This document shows, piece after piece, positions 1 through 9,077 of a DNA stretch of 64,000 nucleotides. The number at the start of each line of letters is the position of its first letter. Position 1 is the stretch's first letter. A program made the position numbers and the translations under genes. Below the pieces are notes generated by a model that saw only the letters and a program-made list of their open reading frames with translations, was not told the origin of the DNA and did not search any database. This stretch comes from Deltaproteobacteria bacterium RIFCSPHIGHO2_01_FULL_43_49 (GTDB taxonomy: Bacteria > UBA10199 > SPLOWO2-01-44-7), in contig MGRG01000010.1 in NCBI GenBank assembly GCA_001798075.1, positions 1 through 64,000 of the forward strand, in the 5' to 3' direction.

Positions 1-88
1 CGATCTCTTCATGCCTTCCTCCTTGACCACCCTTTTAGGCGATCATTTTGGAAGTTTCAACCTCTCCAGTTTTTGGGGCCAAGACCGA
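1..88 (-). mobile_element. IS3-type element, left end and start of orfA, cut by the window edge
   Basis: On the minus strand a GGAGG ribosome binding site precedes an ATG at position 12 that opens M-K-R-S before the window ends, which is how IS3-family OrfA proteins begin. Further out, about 60-85, lies a stretch reading GGCCCCAAAAACTGGA on the minus strand, similar to IS3-family left ends and to the end of the remnant at 4345-4492. The element starts just past the stop codon of the GNAT gene. Whether a complete transposase follows outside the window cannot be seen. Confidence 0.55.
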
Positions 89-89
89 T

Positions 90-1142
90 TTACACTGTAT
101 CATCATCGGCATAACTAATATGCCATCCTTGTTGGTCCCCCAATATTGAATGAAATTGGGTGTCATGTGCTACATAACCCGGGTAAACCTCTGTTGGGCG
201 AATCCACTTAGGCAGCGGAAAAAAGCACTGTTTAATAAACAAGTGATAAAAGGGGTGATTTTTTTCGATTCTGGTGGCCATCATTTCTGCTTTTTCAAGG
301 AGTGCTCTTTTCATCATAAAATGTAATAGTTCTGACATCGCCCTCTTATTATTTTTATCAGACATAAATTCCATGATATAAGCAACGCGCCCCTCTACCT
401 TATCCATAATTCGCATTATTCCAATTCCTTCTAATTCATCCTTGAGCGTTCTGACTTCAAAATAACTATAATCTGTCTTTGGCCTCCTTTCAAATCGCCA
501 ACGTAAATAAACCTCATCCCGGATAACTCCAATGTTAAATGACTCCCTAAAGTTTTGCCAAAGCGTATTTAGTCCATCCGATAATTTGCTAACCTGCTTT
601 ACACGGTATTTCGGCTTCCAACTAACCCTAGTAGGCAAAATAGGCATTGGCAAAGAAAATCTGAATGGCAATTTTACTTTTCTAGCGACACAAGATGTGT
701 TTAAAACCCTCACTAGAAAACGACACGGATCCAGTAAAGTCCAATTTAGATATTTTACAAATCCATGTTTCGAATTTTGATTAGGGAACCCATAAGTAAA
801 TTTTACCGATCCTTCATGAATTAAATCGTCATATGTTTGAATAGCTAATTTCTTAAATAAACCCTTTTTTTGAGCACAGGGAAGAGTTAAAGTATCCATG
901 CTCTGTGCTCCAAAAACAATTTTCTCGCCAACTTGAAAACGTACCGGAGAAACAACGTAGATCGCAACCAGTTTTTCATCTAAAAATGCTCCAAATCCCC
1001 TAATGGAACCGGCAGGGTTGTCCACATATTGCCAATTAAAATCGGACTCGTCCTTGTGGCAAGAAGGGATTCCTTCATTGAGACATTCGAGAAACTTCTC
1101 CCGATCATCCCTTGTAAGTTTCCTGATTTGATATTCTTCCAT
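90..1142 (-). CDS. GNAT-like acetyltransferase family protein of a polysaccharide locus
   Basis: A protein of about 350 residues. Its first half has the look of an N-acetyltransferase fold: an opening EEYQIRKLTRDDREKF strand-helix, then GAFLDEKLVAIYVVSPV and a loop with QKKGLFKKLA that resembles an acyl-CoA-binding segment. The second half (RWRFERRPKTDYSYFEVR and onward) resembles a second GNAT-like half, as in acyltransferases found in exopolysaccharide clusters. The frame stays open to an ATG at 1262, but that start would overlap the glycosyltransferase by 118 bases. The ATG at 1142 lies 2 bases after the glycosyltransferase stop and is preferred. No strong ribosome binding site is visible, so translational coupling is likely. 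The substrate is unknown. Confidence 0.65.
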   Translation of the reverse strand: MEEYQIRKLTRDDREKFLECLNEGIPSCHKDESDFNWQYVDNPAGSIRGFGAFLDEKLVAIYVVSPVRFQVGEKIVFGAQSMDTLTLPCAQKKGLFKKLAIQTYDDLIHEGSVKFTYGFPNQNSKHGFVKYLNWTLLDPCRFLVRVLNTSCVARKVKLPFRFSLPMPILPTRVSWKPKYRVKQVSKLSDGLNTLWQNFRESFNIGVIRDEVYLRWRFERRPKTDYSYFEVRTLKDELEGIGIMRIMDKVEGRVAYIMEFMSDKNNKRAMSELLHFMMKRALLEKAEMMATRIEKNHPFYHLFIKQCFFPLPKWIRPTEVYPGYVAHDTQFHSILGDQQGWHISYADDDTV

Positions 1143-1144
1143 AA

Positions 1145-1972
1145 CTAAAACAGGGCTAATATCTGATTCAACAGGATTTTGCCTCTCCGTTTCATTAATT
1201 TCAGGGGATCCCACCATTTTCGCAATGGTCGATTGGAATAGTGTCTTCGCACAACATTCCATTCATTTCGAAGCATCAGAAGCTTATCATGGGAGCAATT
1301 ATTTTCATGCACAATATATTCGCCTAAAATCTCTTTCAAAAGATAAAATTTCAGGCCTAGGCGTGTTGCCCGAAGCCAATAATCATAATCCTCGCTTAAA
1401 AAAATCTGCTTTCTATCTTCGGAAAAATAGCCTACCGTATCCAAAACATTTCTTCTAAAACTCATAGATGCGCAGCATAATCGGTTCCCTTTATATAATA
1501 ATTTATCAAATATATTCTTCTCCATAAAGCCGCATTTTATAAAACCACAGCACAATTCATCTTGAATTTTACCTCCGACATGTCGATAGAGATGGTGTGT
1601 TACAAAAGAAGCCTCAGGGTATTGTTCAAAAGTCATTAAAAGTGTTTCCAATTTTTCTGGATACCAAATATCATCCTGATCCAAAATAACCATAAACCGT
1701 CCACTTGCATTTCTTAGTCCGGTATTTCTAGCTCCTCCCAGTCCCTTGTTTTCTTGACTGAAGTATTGGACTGAAATGTCCGGATATTTCCTAATGAAAT
1801 TTTGAATAACATCTCCTGAACCATCTTTTGAACCATCATTGACTAGAATGATTTCAAAGTCCTGATATTGTTGAAACCTAAGGCATTCAAGCGTTTTGAG
1901 GAGTGTCTTTTCTCCATTATATACGGCAATAATAATGGAGAAAACGGGGTCCCTCTTATGAGACGACTTCAT
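1145..1972 (-). CDS. Family 2 glycosyltransferase (GT-A fold)
   Basis: A 275-residue cytoplasmic or membrane-associated glycosyltransferase. The N-terminus shows the GT2 signature FSIIIAVYNGEKTLLKTLECL, followed by ILVNDGSKDGS (nucleotide-sugar binding) and MVILDQDDIWYPEKL (a DxD-like metal site). FLSEDYDYWLRA provides the ED motif expected of the catalytic base. The ATG at 1972 overlaps the TGA of the upstream deacetylase as ATGA; the longer frame would begin with TTG at 1990. It sits between a deacetylase and a GNAT protein, so it probably adds a sugar to an exopolysaccharide repeat unit. Donor and acceptor cannot be predicted. Confidence 0.88.
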   Translation of the reverse strand: MKSSHKRDPVFSIIIAVYNGEKTLLKTLECLRFQQYQDFEIILVNDGSKDGSGDVIQNFIRKYPDISVQYFSQENKGLGGARNTGLRNASGRFMVILDQDDIWYPEKLETLLMTFEQYPEASFVTHHLYRHVGGKIQDELCCGFIKCGFMEKNIFDKLLYKGNRLCCASMSFRRNVLDTVGYFSEDRKQIFLSEDYDYWLRATRLGLKFYLLKEILGEYIVHENNCSHDKLLMLRNEWNVVRRHYSNRPLRKWWDPLKLMKRRGKILLNQILALF

Positions 1973-2976
1973 AATGATGACTGTTTCCAATTTTTTTTGG
2001 CAAAATAATTTTTTATATTCTTCATTGCAATAAAAGGAGAAATATCTGCACGTAACCTCTGACTCTCCTTTGCTATTTTACTACCACTGGAAAAATAAAA
2101 TCTATTCAGTGTCAAAAGGCGGTCTTCCCCAAAATCATTGGATAAATAATTTTTTCTAAAATTGGAACTCATTCCCATATGAAAACCAAGGTCCTTTAAT
2201 ATTTGAGTTGTTTCCTCTGTATATCTGCCGTCTGGATATGCAAAAGTTGATGGTAAGATTCCTGTCATTTCATATATAGCTTTTTGAGCCTCTTCTATTT
2301 GTAATTTAATCTCATCTTTAGAATAATTAGTAAGAATCGCATGGTCGCAGGTGTGATTTCCTACAAAAACGTACTTTTCATTTGAAAAATCTTTTAACTC
2401 TGAAGGGGAAAATGGTCTGTCGATATCCGACACAGGTATTAAAATTGTGTCTCCAAATTGTTCCTTTAGATATAATTCAATTGCCGTAGTTTTTTTAGTT
2501 TTTAAGGACTTGCCCTCTGCATAGATTTCTTTTTTGTTATAACCCTGTTTTTTTCTTCCTCGGTAGAGAGCATCCCACCAAAAACTCTTATTATCCCTAA
2601 CATGATTCGCAGAAATAAAGAAAAGAGCTGGTATCTTATACTCCCTTAAAGAAGGCAGGACATGAATATTATTAAAATAGCCATCATCAAAAGTTAGCAG
2701 TACATATTTTTTAGTTCTGTTAAGACTCGAGATAATTTTATCTGGTGAGATAAATCCATAACCAAGTTCTAAGTAATACTCTATAAACCGTCTGAAATGA
2801 TCCAGAGTTACTTCCTGTTGTGGGTCCATTACTTCTGAAGCTATTTCTTTTTGATTTCTAAAGATATTATGGAAGACAAATATCAACAAGGCATTTTTCT
2901 CAACAAAAAATCGAAGATAATTTCTGACAAAAACATCGTCTATATGATCTAATATAGATAATAAACGCTCTTTCAT
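1969..2976 (-). CDS. Polysaccharide deacetylase (NodB homology domain)
   Basis: A 335-residue protein with the NodB metal-dependent deacetylase motifs: LLTFDDGYFNN (motif 1, with the catalytic Asp and a metal-ligand Asp), VGNHTCDHAILT (motif 2, the two His ligands) and FAYPDGRYTEE (motif 3). Such enzymes remove N- or O-acetyl groups from surface polysaccharides. The start chosen is the ATG at 2976 with AAAGG 7 bases upstream; the longer frame starts with TTG. The gene is coupled by ATGA to the glycosyltransferase. No signal peptide is obvious, so it may act in the cytoplasm or be exported by another route. Confidence 0.88.
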   Translation of the reverse strand: MKERLLSILDHIDDVFVRNYLRFFVEKNALLIFVFHNIFRNQKEIASEVMDPQQEVTLDHFRRFIEYYLELGYGFISPDKIISSLNRTKKYVLLTFDDGYFNNIHVLPSLREYKIPALFFISANHVRDNKSFWWDALYRGRKKQGYNKKEIYAEGKSLKTKKTTAIELYLKEQFGDTILIPVSDIDRPFSPSELKDFSNEKYVFVGNHTCDHAILTNYSKDEIKLQIEEAQKAIYEMTGILPSTFAYPDGRYTEETTQILKDLGFHMGMSSNFRKNYLSNDFGEDRLLTLNRFYFSSGSKIAKESQRLRADISPFIAMKNIKNYFAKKNWKQSSL

Positions 2977-3062
2977 GCCAACCTTTAACAAGACCGGGTC
3001 TCCTTAAAATCAACAGTTGCCCTAGTATGCGCAATTAATACTAAAATCAAGCATTGTATTAC

Positions 3063-3088
3063 TGACCTGCCCCCAATCTCTAGCACAA
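3063..3088. mobile_element. Possible solo IS3-type terminal sequence
   Basis: TGACCTGCCCCCA followed by TCTCTAGCAC resembles IS3-family element ends. The 12-base core TGACCTGCCCCC also forms one end of the remnant at 4345-4492, in the same orientation. No transposase frame is attached. The two copies bracket the SLBB gene. Confidence 0.35.
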
Positions 3089-3122
3089 TTGCAAGTTAGC
3101 TGACGAGGCCAATGACCAATGA

Positions 3123-4247
3123 TCAATCTAATTTGTCAATAACCTGTTGAAAAGCAAAAACAGAGAAAAAGGTATTTAGAATCGTATTATACCAAGCCAT
3201 GGTATTATTGAAGGTAACCTTCTGTTCTGGAACAATAATGGTATCCCCTGGACTCAATTGGATGTCTTTTTTCCCTCTTAGGTTTCTTATTGTTTTGCCG
3301 TCAGCTGTCATAATATAGGCCGACTTTGGTTTAGAAAGCCTCGTAGGTCCTGCTTGGTTTATAAAATCACGGATAGAATAAGTTGGAACAAAATTATATG
3401 GCCCTGGTTTGGCAACACCACCAATTACAAAAATATTATCGTTTTGAGTTGGATAAAATACATTATCTGCCGGCAATTCAGTAATGTTATAATCAAAGCG
3501 TCTGTTATCATTGAACATATGTGGAACAACAACAACATCTCCTTCAAGTAACTCAAAAGTTTTTAGTTCCTGCTGTACGTTAGGAACTTTCAGTAGCGTT
3601 TTTTTACTATGTTCATAGCGAATGATTGTCACTGGCTCTTTTTCAGAAACCCCTACAGTATACCCTCCTGCCAATTCAATAAGGCCCCAGAGAGATTTAT
3701 CGTCAATCAACTCATAGACACCATTACTTTTTACAGCTCCTTCTATAGATACACTGTTTGTTGAATAGGGAACAAAAATAATGTCGTTATCAAGAAGGAA
3801 CGGATTTTGACTTAGATCGCCCAATCTTTGAAATTTAAATAAATCATAACGCACAACCTTTCCTTCCCGTCTCAGTTCCACAAACCTTTTAGAACCACTC
3901 TTCCGCAAAACATCTCCTGCCAACCCAATTGCCTCCATTAAACGCGTGGAAATTGAAACATGATAAGTCGCGGGGTTTTCTATCTGACCTAATATATGCA
4001 CTTGATAAAGCGAGCCTTCGGCACCAGCACCCCCTCCACCGCCAGCGACACCACCTGATTTTTGTTCTTTTTCAGAGGAGCTTGTAGAGAAACTTTGTCC
4101 CCCACCCTTTGTTCCATTAGATTTTGGCGTTAATCCTCCAAAGCCAGCGGGAATATTCGGTTGTCCAAATCCCTGAGCAAACGCAGTTGCCATAGATGAG
4201 GCAAAAAGACTAAAACACAAAAATAAAGCAAAAAATTGTCGAAGCAT
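3123..4247 (-). CDS. SLBB-domain polysaccharide export protein
   Basis: A 374-residue secreted protein. The start is the ATG at 4247 (an upstream TTG would add 8 residues) and opens a signal peptide, MLRQFFALFLCFSLFASS, cleaved near AFAQ. A Ser/Gly-rich linker with a run of glycines follows at about residues 50-80. Then come repeated beta-grasp SLBB-like units, recognisable as VHILGQIENPATYHV, VSIEGAVKSNGVYEL and IFVIGGVAKPGPYNF, each ending in a D(N/T)IIFVP- or GDTIIVP-like strand. This is the arrangement of Wza/GumB-type outer-membrane export proteins or of accessory SLBB proteins. An N-terminal poly_export domain is not evident, so it may be an accessory protein. It precedes the deacetylase, glycosyltransferase and GNAT genes on the same strand. 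Confidence 0.8.
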   Translation of the reverse strand: MLRQFFALFLCFSLFASSMATAFAQGFGQPNIPAGFGGLTPKSNGTKGGGQSFSTSSSEKEQKSGGVAGGGGGAGAEGSLYQVHILGQIENPATYHVSISTRLMEAIGLAGDVLRKSGSKRFVELRREGKVVRYDLFKFQRLGDLSQNPFLLDNDIIFVPYSTNSVSIEGAVKSNGVYELIDDKSLWGLIELAGGYTVGVSEKEPVTIIRYEHSKKTLLKVPNVQQELKTFELLEGDVVVVPHMFNDNRRFDYNITELPADNVFYPTQNDNIFVIGGVAKPGPYNFVPTYSIRDFINQAGPTRLSKPKSAYIMTADGKTIRNLRGKKDIQLSPGDTIIVPEQKVTFNNTMAWYNTILNTFFSVFAFQQVIDKLD

Positions 4248-4344
4248 TTTTTTAGCCACATAACATAACAAGAAAAATGCGGCAGTGGACCCTAGAAAAT
4301 CTACTTTTAAATTGCAAGAGAAATTATAAAATCGACCATCCAGG

Positions 4345-4492
4345 TGACCTGCCCCCTTCGGCTTGCTTCAGGGCATAGGCAATCTGCTCTTCCGTAAACC
4401 GGGACTTCTTCATGACCGCCTCCTTTTCCAGAAGTCGCCACTTTAGCAAATTATTAATCTTATTTTTGGTCTAATTTCTGGGGAGGACGTCA
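4345..4492 (-). mobile_element. Internally deleted IS3-type remnant (MITE-like)
   Basis: Read on the minus strand, this 148-base segment starts with an IS3-like left end (TGACGTCCTCCCCAG), then has GGAGG and an ATG opening MKKSRFTEEQIAYALKQAEG, the classical N-terminus of IS3 OrfA. After about 21 codons the frame meets GGGGGCAGGTCA, which is roughly the inverted complement of the left end. Nearly the whole transposase is therefore missing and the two ends are joined. No 3-bp target duplication is visible. Confidence 0.65.
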
Positions 4493-4502
4493 AATTGGCA
4501 AC

Positions 4503-7500
4503 TTAATGTGCATTAAACAAATCAACAATTACATTGGAAGACAATTCCACGTTATAAACATTCGCCTCGTCATACGCCCCCCAAAAATTTCCTGAGCTAT
4601 AGCCCCCTATAAAACTACTCCCAGCATAGTTCCCAAAAACAAATGATTGATTTACTACAAGAGAAGATAAAACACCGTTAATGAAAATTTTCAACCCATT
4701 AGGACCAAATGTACACACCAGATGATTCCACTGATTGAGCTGAAGGGGTTGTATACTACTCAAAGTAAAATTTGTACTGCTTTCAAGGCTAGTATTGAGT
4801 CTGAAATGAACAAGGCTCGAATCTCCGTCATATAATATTTCAATCCTTTTGAGATTATTATTAACAATACCACCTGCATCTGGATGCTCGCTGTAAAAAA
4901 TAGAATGTTGAACCCCAGGTTCTTGTCGAACAGGATATAACCAAAATTCAAAACTCTCTTGACTGGTATTACTAACGACAAAACTGCTTGTCATATAATG
5001 ATGCATTTGAAAACCCAAAGCCCTTCCCAAAATACCACCAAATGACTGGCCTAAAAAAGAATCACCATTCTGTAACCAAACCAATGCCAAACGGTCGGAA
5101 ATAATTCCATTCCACCCATACCCACTCTGATCACAAACCCTTATTCCCCTTAAACTTGGGTCATCTCCCGGACATAGCCCATTCGGACCATCGTCAAAGC
5201 TCCAGCGGGCTAAGACACTATTATCTGTTTGAATGCCGCGGACAGCACTAGAAAGAGAAGGCCTCACTTCATTGCTTGAGTCGCGCACAGCGACACGCCA
5301 ATAGTGATTATTATTCGGCAAAAACTGGTCCACGACACATTTTGTTTGTGAAATTCCGTTGCAATTTGAAAAAATTGTTGTCGGTGGGTTCTGCGTTCCA
5401 AAATAAACATCATAAACTAACCGGTCCCCATCGGTTGCCACATCTGGGTCTTGGCTGGCTTGCCAAGTCAAAGCCGCTCTGGAAGGTGGCAGTAAAATTC
5501 CATCATTTGGAGTTAGCAAAACCGGCGCCGTTGGCCGGTGGTTCACATAATTCACGGTGATCACCAAGTCTTGGCTGGCGGTATTATTTCTTAAACCTTG
5601 GTCACTTACCGTTAAACGAATCGTAATAGTTATCGATCCTCGCGCCTTGCTGACATCGGGAACCAAGAATGAAAATTCCACACTATTATTTGTGGAGACC
5701 CCCTCAATTGCTGTGCCTGTGGTAGCACCAATTTGCTCCCAAAAATAACCGGACACGGAGCCGGGAGGTGTCTCTCCATCATTTGATTGAATACCACTCA
5801 ATGTCAGTCTGGTTCTTGGCCAAGAAGGAGTCCCAGTAACGGAATCAATGACAGGATCAATGACCGATTCATCTACTGTCAATGTTGTAATCGCACCACC
5901 CCCTCCGCCAACCCTTGTAACGTTTACGATGGGCCTATTGTTAAGCGGATGAACGACAATCGTCTTTGTAGTTGGATCCGATGACAACCCTAAGGAATCA
6001 AAAACTTTTAACTCAATAACAATATTTTGATTCACCGTTACTGAGGGAGCCGTAAAAGCGGCCTGACTATTGGTATCACCAATCAAATTAATAGTGGGGC
6101 CCGATACTTGTCTCCATTGGTAAGTTAAAGCCCCTCCTTCAGGATCATTGCTAAATGTTGCCGAAAGGGTTACTCCGTCTCCGGATACAACTGCTGCAGG
6201 ATCTTCTGAATGTCCAATCACTTCAATCCGAGCAATCGGTTTTTCATTAGCAGGTTGCGGTTTAACCACAATGGTTTTCGTTACAGGATTAGATGACAAA
6301 CCCCTTGCATCTCTCACACGCAACTCAATCACAACATTTTGCTCTGAGGTCACGGTGGGAGCAACAAAACTTGTGGAGACACTGGAATTACCATTTAAAG
6401 TAACATTCGGTCCTGAGACCTGTCTCCAAGCATAAGTTAAACTTTCTAAATCAGGATCTCTGCTTTGCGCGCCCGACAGGTTGACAGTTTCTCCTGAAAG
6501 AACTTGTGCCGGATCTTCTGAATGACCCGTCACTTCAATCACCGCCACCGGTTGTTGATTCTGTGGGGGTCTAGGTTTTACCACAATGGTCTTGGTGACA
6601 GGGTTGGATGACAAACCCCTTGCATCAGTCACCTTTAATTCAATAACGATATTTTGATCGGTGGTGACTGTTGGAGTAACAAAACTCGTTGTGGGCCCTC
6701 CACTACTATTAAACGTAATAGAGGGTCCTGAAACTTGTCTCCAGGCATATGTTAAACTCTCTCCCTCGGGATCAGAGCTTTGTGTTCCAGACAAATCGAC
6801 TGTCTCACCGGAAAGGACTTGGGCCGGATCCTCATTATGACCAGCAACACTTATTCTCGCCACCGGCTTTTGGTTTTGAACGGGTTTTGGCTTCACAACA
6901 ATCATTTTTGTCACCGCATCCGAAGATAACCCTTGTGCGTCAGTCACCTTCAACTCAAAAACAAGATTCTGGTTCGCTGTAACTTCTGGCGCTGTAAATG
7001 TTATTCTGCTTGTGACCGGCGTTCCTAAATTAACAGAAGGGCCAGATAGCTGACGCCAAGCATAACTGAGAGCACTTCCTTCTGGATCTCGGCTTTGTTC
7101 TCCAGACAAAATCACCACATCGCCAGATGTCACTTGAGGCGGGTTCTCTGCATGACCGACAACTTCAATTTGTGCGGAAGGTTTTTGATTAGAAGGAGTT
7201 GAAAGAGTGATAATAGAGGCCAGGATGCGACTCTCGCTCCCTTGCTCACCACTCCAAACGGTCAATGCTTTTCCACCAGCAGAAGCCAAAACAGGAAACA
7301 AATTCACATTGAAGCCAGCGCCTAAGACGACTCTCTGAACAGCGGGAATTAGATTTTCGTTAAAAGAAACGACATTTATTTTTGATTCGCGAACTCCATT
7401 TTCAGGAGACCACGATTCATAACCAATCACATATTCCAGAGGACTCGTACCGGTCTCTTCTTCTCCAATGACTCTGTTGAGGGCAATTGCCGGTTTTAAA

Positions 7501-9077
7501 GGTTTTCTTCCGTCACCCGTCGTAAAATTACTTGAGTCTCCAGCCGTTATATTGCCCCTCACAACAGTCACGGGCGTTAATTTTAAATTTTCATTTCCAA
7601 CTTGATTCACCACCACGAAACGATCTGCTGCGGCGACTACGTCAGGGTCAAAACTCCCTTCGTGCATCTGAGCGGAAACCGTATCAGAGAGAAAATGATT
7701 TGTAACACCTTGGCTTAAATCATCGCCAACGGTTATTAATTTTCCACTCACAGAAGGGATCGCATCGGCAACATTTTTGGAAGTCTCGAAAACAGTTAAA
7801 AATTGTTTCGAAGTTTTAAGCAACGCCACTTTCGGTTTTGATCCCTTGCTGACATCGGCATTCGGGGCACATTCGGGCCTTGCAGTGGAAGAGTCAGTGA
7901 AAATTGCGAAAACATCTCGGTTACCACCTCTGGGATTAAAATTGGTTGGGATCACTCTTCCATAAACACTCGTTGCTGTTCGCCTACTCGCATCCAGACA
8001 ATTGATGTAATCTTTGTTTGTATCCCAAACTAACAAAAAAGCCCCTTGAAAAACACCGGCACCAAAATAGGGCGAGAGGTCAGAATGTTCGTTCAGACTC
8101 CATGCTTGAATTTCGCTATCTTTTTTTGCTGGTTTTGAAGGATCTGAGGAAGCAAAAGAAATTTTTGAAAGCAAAATTCCTTCACTCCAATCGGAATGGG
8201 CTGGCTCTAAATTCTGAGCCAAAACAAGTTTTCCAAAAACTCCGCTAAATTTCTGTCCTGCTGGAGCTGGAACAACACCCCGTTTTGTCCAAGTGATGAG
8301 AAAATTCACACCATTGTAGGCTACAGAGGGCTCAACATTTTCTTTGCAGTCCGTTGGGCTCGTTAAACCTGTATCCTGTGAAAAATTCGCAAAAAGACAA
8401 CCTTGAGTGGGTCTTGCCACACTGATTATTTTTTCATCGACAACAACAGTTGAACCATCTTGATCCAAAAGCTTGGCAAAGATATCACTGCCCCCTGTCG
8501 AGGTTTTCTCAGACCAGACAATAATGTAGTGTTTATTAATGGGATCATAGGCCGTAGCTGGGCGATAACCATCTTGCGCGATTTCTACGGGGGGAGTACT
8601 TTCACCAGTGAGGGCTTGCTTTGAAGAACCAAAGGCTCTGCTCTCAATGATTTTGCAAATCTTGCATTTCGTCGCGAACCAGGGATCAATCCCAATTTTA
8701 GGCAAAAGATTGAACCAATCCAATTGTTGGATTTCACTCAACGACAAAACGGAATCCAAAAGGGACTGGCTGTAAACCTGATTCAATTCATACGTGGAAA
8801 ATTGAATATTTTCTTTTAGTACTTCCTGCCAAAGGAGAGTCAAAGGTGAAGAATATAAAAGCCCCTCACTCGGTTTTCGTCTTAAAGACTCAAATTCCTT
8901 TAAAGCGATGCTTGTTTGTTGGATATTTTCCGGTTCTAACTCATCGTTTCCACCATCACTTGTATCAAGAGCGGGAACGGCATCCGCAGACCCGGGTAAA
9001 ATTGATTGCGAGTGACCACAACCGACTAAAACAAGACTCACCAATAAAATTTTGAAAATAAAAAAATGTTTTTTCAT
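4503..9077 (-). CDS. Giant PKD-repeat lipoprotein with C-terminal LamG-like domain
   Basis: A 1524-residue predicted lipoprotein. The signal peptide ends in the lipobox LVLVGC. About residues 150-630 form a repetitive beta region with motifs such as YDPINKHYIIVWSE and GVNFLITWTKRG, suggesting a propeller-like fold. Four tandem ~105-residue PKD/Ig-like domains follow, each with NQKPxAxIxVxGH, SGxxVxLSGxQSxDPE, LxYAWRQxSGP and GLSSxxVTKxIVVKP. A fifth, divergent Ig-like domain and a fibronectin-like segment (HRPTAPVLLTPNDG) come next. The last ~240 residues (ARWSFDDG, SFEFWLYPVRQ, NQWNHLVCTFGPNGLKIFING) match a LamG/concanavalin-like lectin domain. It is probably an outer-membrane-anchored adhesin or carbohydrate binder. 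Its ATG overlaps the TGA of the upstream gene. Confidence 0.8.
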   Translation of the reverse strand: MKKHFFIFKILLVSLVLVGCGHSQSILPGSADAVPALDTSDGGNDELEPENIQQTSIALKEFESLRRKPSEGLLYSSPLTLLWQEVLKENIQFSTYELNQVYSQSLLDSVLSLSEIQQLDWFNLLPKIGIDPWFATKCKICKIIESRAFGSSKQALTGESTPPVEIAQDGYRPATAYDPINKHYIIVWSEKTSTGGSDIFAKLLDQDGSTVVVDEKIISVARPTQGCLFANFSQDTGLTSPTDCKENVEPSVAYNGVNFLITWTKRGVVPAPAGQKFSGVFGKLVLAQNLEPAHSDWSEGILLSKISFASSDPSKPAKKDSEIQAWSLNEHSDLSPYFGAGVFQGAFLLVWDTNKDYINCLDASRRTATSVYGRVIPTNFNPRGGNRDVFAIFTDSSTARPECAPNADVSKGSKPKVALLKTSKQFLTVFETSKNVADAIPSVSGKLITVGDDLSQGVTNHFLSDTVSAQMHEGSFDPDVVAAADRFVVVNQVGNENLKLTPVTVVRGNITAGDSSNFTTGDGRKPLKPAIALNRVIGEEETGTSPLEYVIGYESWSPENGVRESKINVVSFNENLIPAVQRVVLGAGFNVNLFPVLASAGGKALTVWSGEQGSESRILASIITLSTPSNQKPSAQIEVVGHAENPPQVTSGDVVILSGEQSRDPEGSALSYAWRQLSGPSVNLGTPVTSRITFTAPEVTANQNLVFELKVTDAQGLSSDAVTKMIVVKPKPVQNQKPVARISVAGHNEDPAQVLSGETVDLSGTQSSDPEGESLTYAWRQVSGPSITFNSSGGPTTSFVTPTVTTDQNIVIELKVTDARGLSSNPVTKTIVVKPRPPQNQQPVAVIEVTGHSEDPAQVLSGETVNLSGAQSRDPDLESLTYAWRQVSGPNVTLNGNSSVSTSFVAPTVTSEQNVVIELRVRDARGLSSNPVTKTIVVKPQPANEKPIARIEVIGHSEDPAAVVSGDGVTLSATFSNDPEGGALTYQWRQVSGPTINLIGDTNSQAAFTAPSVTVNQNIVIELKVFDSLGLSSDPTTKTIVVHPLNNRPIVNVTRVGGGGGAITTLTVDESVIDPVIDSVTGTPSWPRTRLTLSGIQSNDGETPPGSVSGYFWEQIGATTGTAIEGVSTNNSVEFSFLVPDVSKARGSITITIRLTVSDQGLRNNTASQDLVITVNYVNHRPTAPVLLTPNDGILLPPSRAALTWQASQDPDVATDGDRLVYDVYFGTQNPPTTIFSNCNGISQTKCVVDQFLPNNNHYWRVAVRDSSNEVRPSLSSAVRGIQTDNSVLARWSFDDGPNGLCPGDDPSLRGIRVCDQSGYGWNGIISDRLALVWLQNGDSFLGQSFGGILGRALGFQMHHYMTSSFVVSNTSQESFEFWLYPVRQEPGVQHSIFYSEHPDAGGIVNNNLKRIEILYDGDSSLVHFRLNTSLESSTNFTLSSIQPLQLNQWNHLVCTFGPNGLKIFINGVLSSLVVNQSFVFGNYAGSSFIGGYSSGNFWGAYDEANVYNVELSSNVIVDLFNAH
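5935..7190 (-). repeat. Four tandem ~320-bp repeats encoding PKD-like domains
   Basis: Four successive units inside the 1524-residue lipoprotein gene share near-identical protein blocks (YAWRQxSGP, VTKTIVVKP). Their DNA is recognisably related, which indicates expansion by unit duplication. The unit boundaries are approximate. Confidence 0.75.
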
